Positions 58,356 to 64,000 of a stretch of 64,000 bases of DNA are shown one piece after another (position 1 is the first letter of the stretch; every line of letters starts with the position of its first letter). The notes beneath the pieces are model-generated. The model made no database searches, was not told where the DNA came from, and worked only from the letters and a program-made list of their open reading frames with translations. Both the position numbers and the translations under genes were made by a program. The DNA comes from Polytrichum commune (taxonomy: Eukaryota; Streptophyta; Polytrichopsida; Polytrichales; Polytrichaceae): assembly GCA_950295325.1 (NCBI GenBank), contig OX485805.1, positions 9,550,501 through 9,614,500 on the forward strand, given 5' to 3'.

Positions 58356-59636
58356 CTCGTGTCAAAATTTAAAATATGGAATGTACATATATAGAACATG
58401 ACCATGCACGGTGCCTGAGCACTTCAAAGTTCATCACAAAGCGCACAAGCCATCTCTGACTTTAGGTCGTCAATAAAATAAATTTGGTAGACAAGCAAAG
58501 GCTTTTAGTTGCGAATTTTTAACAATTGGCAACCAAATATCTCTAGTTGAAAACCAAAATAAAATAAAATTTATACATTTTCTCTCTGTGAGTTGCAACG
58601 GACTCGGGGGTGCACTCAATGTGGCCTGCATGGAACCACATGGGTGCACCAAAGGGATATTAATTGTGCTTATGAGTTATAATATATACATAAGCTATGG
58701 GTATTCTTTATTCTAGCTTTATAAATATACTAGGCATATTATTCATATAATCCTAGTTGTATTTCTACCTTTAGGCCCACAATCAATTATAATGAAGCAG
58801 GTATTCTAGAAGAGGTTCAAATGAATATTTCATCCAATAATAAGTGAACCACAATCATCCTTGAAATTTAGGGTTTAGGACAAGAGGGGGAAAAACCATC
58901 CTTTGGAAACCCTAGAGGTTTCTCATTGTGGAGCGAGGGTGGAGCTTGTGGGTGGTTCTTCTTGTGGTTACTTCTCTAGCTTTTGGGTTTAGGGTTTGGT
59001 TAGAATATGCATTTTTTGCCTTGCGAGGCATTCTAGATTTGAAGGAGTTGGTTTTGGGTGGGAAATTCATGCGATATTGTTGCTAGTGAGTTTGTGTTTT
59101 GTTTAGATGCGGTTTTTTTTCGAGCTTTGGCATATAGCACTCTATTTGAAGCTTGCATTGGTGGCCTTGCACCGGTTTGAGAGTGACTTGTTTAAATAGA
59201 TGTCCGATGCCCGGAATAAAGCTTTGCTAGAAAAAGACAATGTTTATGCAAGTATGAGGCATGGTCTTATATATTGCACAAAGACTTTGTCGACTACTTT
59301 TTGCCAACATTTGTCAAAATCAACCATAAATATATGAAAATGATGTATTGAATGAGGTCATGTTTAGGGTTTCGAGGTTTCTCTAGCTTTGGACTCCATA
59401 GTTGTTCGTTTTGACACTGCATTGGAGTTGATGTGCAATTCTTTGGGAGTTTGGAAGTATAGGATTGTAGGCTTTGTGCAACCTTGTTACAAACAGGTTC
59501 GTGTTTCTTGATTTGCGGCTTATTTGCTTTTGGAATATATCAAAATAAGGTCGTGCAAAGGTCCATCTCAGCTGCATGGACTAATGTGTATGGAGGTGTG
59601 CTAGGTAACCATCACGACTTCCACTTTTTGTAATAC
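58356..59636. other. Intergenic DNA
   Basis: No gene supported; G-rich plus strand around 58860-59120 without recognisable frames. Confidence 0.5.
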
Positions 59637-59639
59637 CAA

Positions 59640-59979
59640 CACTAGTAGAAAACTATGCCAAAAACAACCACAGCCGAAATCAATTGTTGTTGTTTTGACC
59701 AGCCTGATCTGCAGTCACGAAAGGATTGTACATTTGTTTTTATTGGTTTAGTAACTGAGAGTTTAGGAATATTCATGCATGTAATATACCGTTGGAAAGG
59801 TCTTGAAAAGACCTTTCCAACGGTATATTACACGCCCCTAAAATAACTAAACTTTCAGTCACAAAGTGAGAAAAGAAAACAATATATAGTTGTTTAGCGA
59901 GTACAGAGCAGGCTGGTCAACAAGACCACAGCCAAAATTGGATGTGGTTTTGTTTTTGGAGCATAGTTTTCTACTAGTG
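59640..59979. mobile_element. CACTA-type foldback MITE
   Basis: 340 bp with termini CACTAGTAGAAAACTATG and the perfect inverse at 59962-59979, and the 3-bp target duplication CAA on both sides (59637-59639 and 59980-59982), as in CACTA/EnSpm elements. Nearly the whole element is an imperfect inverted repeat centred at 59806, where 24-bp perfect arms (59781-59804 and 59808-59831) surround a 3-nt loop. Transcribed, it would form a long hairpin. Confidence 0.9.
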
Positions 59980-59982
59980 CAA

Positions 59983-61097
59983 GTACTAATTAGATGCCTA
60001 GTTTAATGTTCAAAAAGTTTATACTCAACAATTATTTGGCTCCAACATCATGATTATAAACTAAGTTGTGCTTTTTGTCATGTGGAGAGTTGCCCTTTCT
60101 ATTGTAGCTATGCAGCTGGCTAATGTGATGACAAATTTGAATGATGGCAATTGAGTTTGTAGATGAATGATGCAAAGCTTTTCTCTTTTTTTTGCCCTTC
60201 TTCTTATTACTATGGTTTGTGAGGGGTGCGATGAGATCACAATAATGCTCTATATTCGTTATTAAAGGCCATTTGAGTTGAAACTATAAGTGTATAGTGT
60301 TTATTCCTTGTTGTGTTCTTGTTTGCTATGTTCATTTGGCAAATTTATGGTTACATGTTTTATGTGGGTGTTGCAATCTTGGGTGATGAAGCCATGAAGG
60401 TGTTTGCAAACACCTCATTTTACCAACATGTGTGCACCTTTTCTTTGCCGTGACTGTGTTTTGTTTTTGCATGGGCTTTACAACATCAATGTACATGTAA
60501 GCTCACAACAAAATTTGTTGAGCATGGATGCTACAGTATTCTCAAGTGTTCTATGACTTCATCAATTATAAATAAACATGTCTTGTTAAGAGTATTTTAC
60601 TCATATTTTTCACATGATCTTTTTGGTGTATACATATGATTGGGGTCTATATAATTTATTTACTTTTCATTTGTATATGCATTTGGGGGGATTATCGAGT
60701 TACATATTTGTGTGTACATCGTTTTTAGGAGGGGAAAATATTTTTATAGTAGGGATAATAATTTCATGGTCATGCACACATGTGATTCCCAGTTCTAAGT
60801 TAAGTGCACTACCCGAGGCAATGAACAAGTTGCAACAAGTGGTTATAATTAACACGTTCTCTTTTAGCAAAATGATCTTGCAATCATGAGGTGCAAACCA
60901 AAAAAGGCACCATCAAATAATTCCAAGGACCCTACAAAACTTTGATCAACCATGGTGGGCTAAGTTCTCCATCAAATATAATGTTGGTAAACTTTTACAG
61001 ATTAGCTTCTAATGCAAAAAAAAAAAAAAAAAAAAAAAAAGGAAAAAAAAAGCCTCCTAATTCAAATAATAATGAATGCAAACTTGAAGGCCCCAAC
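59983..61097. other. Intergenic DNA
   Basis: No gene supported. A25 followed by GG and A9 at 61016-61051, without a recognisable retroelement 5' of it. Confidence 0.5.
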
Positions 61098-61100
61098 TAA

Positions 61101-61592
61101 GGGCCACTTCACACACGAGACTGAGAGCCCGTGACCATTACACTTCAAGCACTGTCATTGGTGGAAAAGGCGGAGCCGGTCCAAGTTCGCTTCACACTAC
61201 GCTTGAGGGACCAATGGAGTATGTGAACGCAAGATGGATGTAAAGTCTACATGGATTCCTACATGGCATCAAATGGATCGTGTTTCATGGTCACTTGGAC
61301 TATTTTAAAAACACCCTCTTGGAGATAGGCCTAAATTAAAAGCAAAAGACCATGGCAATGCAAACGCTCACAACCATTGATTATTTTATCATGTATGAGG
61401 ACCTGCATGAATAGAAATTGATTGAAATAGCATTTGGTTGAGGGCCCAGTCACATATGACTTCACACTACACTTGAGGGTTTGTGACCACACTGCATGAT
61501 TTGGGAAGTGTGTCAGGACGGCCTTTGGACGCTTTCTTTTGGGCTCTCACAATTTCATGGTCACGGCTCTCGGCTCATGTGCGAAGTGGCCC
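61101..61592 (+). mobile_element. Harbinger-type MITE family A, complete copy A5
   Basis: 492 bp, termini GGGCCACTTCACACACGAG and inverse ending GCGAAGTGGCC; target duplication TAA (61098-61100 and 61593-61595). Non-coding, collinear with A2 and A6. Confidence 0.9.
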
Positions 61593-61595
61593 TAA

Positions 61596-62004
61596 GTTTC
61601 ATGCCTCAATTATGAGAGATTTGAGAGAAAGGCATATACCGGGGAGAACAAACAGACCAAACAAGCAAGAAAAAGGTCAAGACAATCTTGCCAAGGGCTC
61701 AAATCTATTTTAACAAGGTTGAATTAGTGTCTTAAAATATCCAATTGAAGCTACAGAAATACTATTGTGTTATATATGTTTTTGATGTATTCAAGTTCAA
61801 ATGAAAACAATCTACAACCTGAAAAAGTTCTCTCATGATCGATTGTAAGAAATATTGCAAATGAATGTACCTCTCCAATCCATTTAGTGAAAATTTGTTG
61901 TAAAGCACTTAGGTATAAATTAACCCTAGATGTATCCTTCTCTAGCTTGGAAGTATCCCAAGGTAAGGTTGGTTTACACTAGGGTCTAGGGTCCAAGAAA
62001 CTTA
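61596..62004. other. Intergenic DNA
   Basis: Nothing recognisable. Confidence 0.5.
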
Positions 62005-62013
62005 GGGTTCGAT

Positions 62014-62361
62014 CTCGGGGGGGGGGGGGTAGTCATTGGTTGGAGTAGCAATATACGTGCGAACAAATGATAGGGTATTTTAAAAACATGGGGGCAAAAA
62101 ATTATAAATGGACCTAAGAGTAATATAGGGTATCAAAAATGGCACTGGACATCTTTAAAGTATTATAGGGTATGGAATAATAAGTATTTTGGAATTATAA
62201 GTAATGCAAGCCATTTTTCTATTAACCCAAAGTAGAAATTTACATAATGAGAGCATGTGAAAAAAAGAAGAGAATTGAAAGTAATACCCTCCTATAAAGT
62301 AGTGGTTGTTCGCACCTATATCCTTAACTTTTTTAACACATTGCCCCCCCCCCCCCCCCGA
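62014..62361. mobile_element. Mutator-like element with poly(G) terminal repeats
   Basis: About 348 bp. The left end reads CTC then G13 (62017-62029); the right end is C16 (62344-62359) then GA. The inverted ends share a second block at their inner side, ATATACGTGCGAACAA versus ATATAGGTGCGAACAA. The sequence AGGGTTCGAT is directly repeated on both sides (62004-62013 and 62361-62370), a 9-10 bp duplication. The inner block GTGCGAACAA also ends the repeats of the element at 57954-58347, so the two are related. Confidence 0.65.
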
Positions 62362-62370
62362 GGGTTCGAT

Positions 62371-63100
62371 ACACTCTCTTAATGGACTTCATCTTTGGGA
62401 TGAAGATTGGATCCAAGTTTGACGATTGGTCCTCAAACCAGGAGGAATATCCACATGAATAGTAACTGCTCATATTTTGTGAGAAAACGATGCCACGTGA
62501 ACGCGACTGCAATTTTTCCGTACCTTGGACCCAAACCCTGGTGGAAGCTCTTTGGGTCTGAAAATTTGTCTCTTGACCAATAAGATCACCTGATTTTTGA
62601 AGTTCCGTTGGTCTTGGATGCCAGTGTACACCTATCCTTGAGGAACAAATAGGATTAAAATTAGCCACAAGCTTGGAGGGGGAAAAGTTTTAGTCCACAT
62701 GGATTAGAGGTACGGTTGTATACAACAATTCCCACAGCCCTATCGCATGAACTACACTTTGATTGGCCAACTCATATTTCAAGTCCTCCACCGAAGTAGA
62801 GGAATAAAGTTGTTTTCTCTCTCCCTCTCTTTCGAGAAGAGAAGCAAAGTGTAAGTGGCATCCAAGTTCGGTTAACCAATGAATGGAAATTTTACATGCA
62901 TTGGTACTCGGATATAGAAAGTCTTGCAAATAAGTAGACAAGCATCATGTTGCTTGTACTATTTATGAAGTTAGTTGGACCCTCTCGGATCAGTTAGCAT
63001 ATAGGATCCCATATTCGGATAGTGAATTATGAATTATTGTGGTCAATACCCACCACATTATGCTGTTTCTTTTTGAAGATATGAGAGCATTCACACTACG
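62371..63100. other. Intergenic DNA with unrecognised minus-strand open stretches
   Basis: Minus-strand frames at 62333-62668 (partly inside the preceding element) and 62690-62941 have ordinary amino-acid composition but no family that I recognise; they may be fragments of a decayed gene or transposon. Confidence 0.3.
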
Positions 63101-63103
63101 TAA

Positions 63104-63603
63104 GGGCCACTTCACACATGAGACTGAGAGCCTGTGACCATTTCACTTCAAGCACTCTCATTGGTGGAAAAGGTGGAGCCGGCCCAAGTTCGCTTCACAC
63201 TACGCTTGAGGGACCATGTGGAGTATGTGAATGCAAGATGGATGTAAATTCTACGTGGATTTCTAGATTGCATCGAATGGATCATGTGTCATGGTCACTT
63301 GGACTATTTTCAAAAACCATCACTTGGAGGTAGGCCTAACACAAAACCAGAAGACCCTGGCACTCCGAACGCTCACAACCGTTGATTTATTCTATTTTAT
63401 CATGTGTGAGGATTCGCATGAATAGAAATTCATTGAAATAACATTTGGTTGAGGGCCCGGTCACATATGACTTCACACTACACTTGAGGACTTGTGACCA
63501 CACTGCATGATTTTGGAGGTGTCTTGGAACGGCCTTTGGACACTTTATTTTGGGCTCTCACAATTTCATGGTCACGGCTCTTGGCTTGTGTGTGAAGTGG
63601 CCC
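63104..63603 (+). mobile_element. Harbinger-type MITE family A, complete copy A6
   Basis: 500 bp, termini GGGCCACTTCACACATGAG and inverse CTTGTGTGTGAAGTGGCCC; target duplication TAA (63101-63103 and 63604-63606). Non-coding. Confidence 0.9.
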
Positions 63604-63606
63604 TAA

Positions 63607-64000
63607 GCCTCGTGCCTTTGTTATTGGGACCGAGAATCAAAGGGATTTCAATTCCAACATGAAAGGCAAGTCGGGACAATCTTGGTACATTTTCAACTTG
63701 AATCTAAGAGTCAATAGCATATTATTATGCATCTTCTTGGTTGTGTTCCGTGGGCCCATGTACTACATGAGCATAATTCTTTGTTAATTTCAAAATTCCC
63801 GTTTACGGGAAGTAATTGGGTTGTGGGAATTGTGAATTATTTTACAAGCAATTATAAATTATCAAAGTTAATTGATTGCAACCTCTTTCTTTGGAAACAT
63901 ATTGTCATGTAGTTGCTTGGTATTGCTATGGGGAGTGCTAATGCAATTTATAGATAGAAAACGGAGTAGTTGGGTGGGGCAATAGCTAGGTTAGGTGTAT
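63607..64000. other. Intergenic DNA at the right edge
   Basis: Nothing recognisable. Confidence 0.5.

Noticed and set aside
61016-61051. A-rich tract as the tail of a LINE, SINE or processed pseudogene
   Set aside because: No retroelement body, duplicated cDNA or target duplication was recognised next to it.

Overview
The window looks like nuclear DNA of a land plant. It holds spliced plant-type genes with GT..AG introns, a plant microRNA family (miR390), and a dense, almost entirely class II (DNA) transposon landscape. I cannot name the species. Low gene density (three protein genes and one microRNA locus besides transposon genes in 64 kb) and the divergence of the proteins from seed-plant versions I remember would fit a seed-free lineage, but that is inference.

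Layout. (1) 715-1067, minus strand: the first coding exon of a gene I recognise as DCAF1 (substrate receptor of CUL4-DDB1 ubiquitin ligases); the rest lies off the left edge. (2) 1.5-9.4 kb: AT-rich intergenic DNA with a truncated Harbinger-type MITE, a TA-flanked MITE and a 1.14-kb non-autonomous transposon with a 9-bp target duplication, ending about 300 bp before the next start codon. (3) 9655-13539, plus: complete five-exon pantothenate synthetase gene (vitamin B5/CoA synthesis), 291 residues. (4) 13.5-23.1 kb: intergenic, with MITEs and a hAT transposase tail. (5) 23158-26507, plus: complete five-exon lysophosphatidic acid acyltransferase (LPAT4/5 type, ER membrane lipid synthesis), 419 residues. 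(6) 26.5-48.3 kb: no protein gene that I can support, but 37179-38544 carries a tandem array of five MIR390 hairpins on the minus strand, four with the exact canonical miR390. (7) 48329-52655: an apparently intact, autonomous PIF/Harbinger element with 19-bp terminal inverted repeats, TTA target duplication, a two-exon Myb/SANT-like ORF1 and an uninterrupted DDE transposase in convergent orientation. (8) 52.9-64 kb: a dense series of non-autonomous elements: Harbinger-type MITEs (one composite), a TTAA-flanked piggyBac-like element, two Mutator-like foldback elements, a CACTA foldback MITE and others.

The host genes are independent housekeeping loci, not a pathway cluster. The most notable items are the MIR390 tandem cluster, in which one hairpin shows a compensatory stem change and another a decayed mature sequence, the intact Harbinger element, and the TTAA element whose ends look like piggyBac, a superfamily seldom reported in land plants. 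No LTR retrotransposon, tRNA, rRNA, CRISPR array or virus-like gene was recognised.
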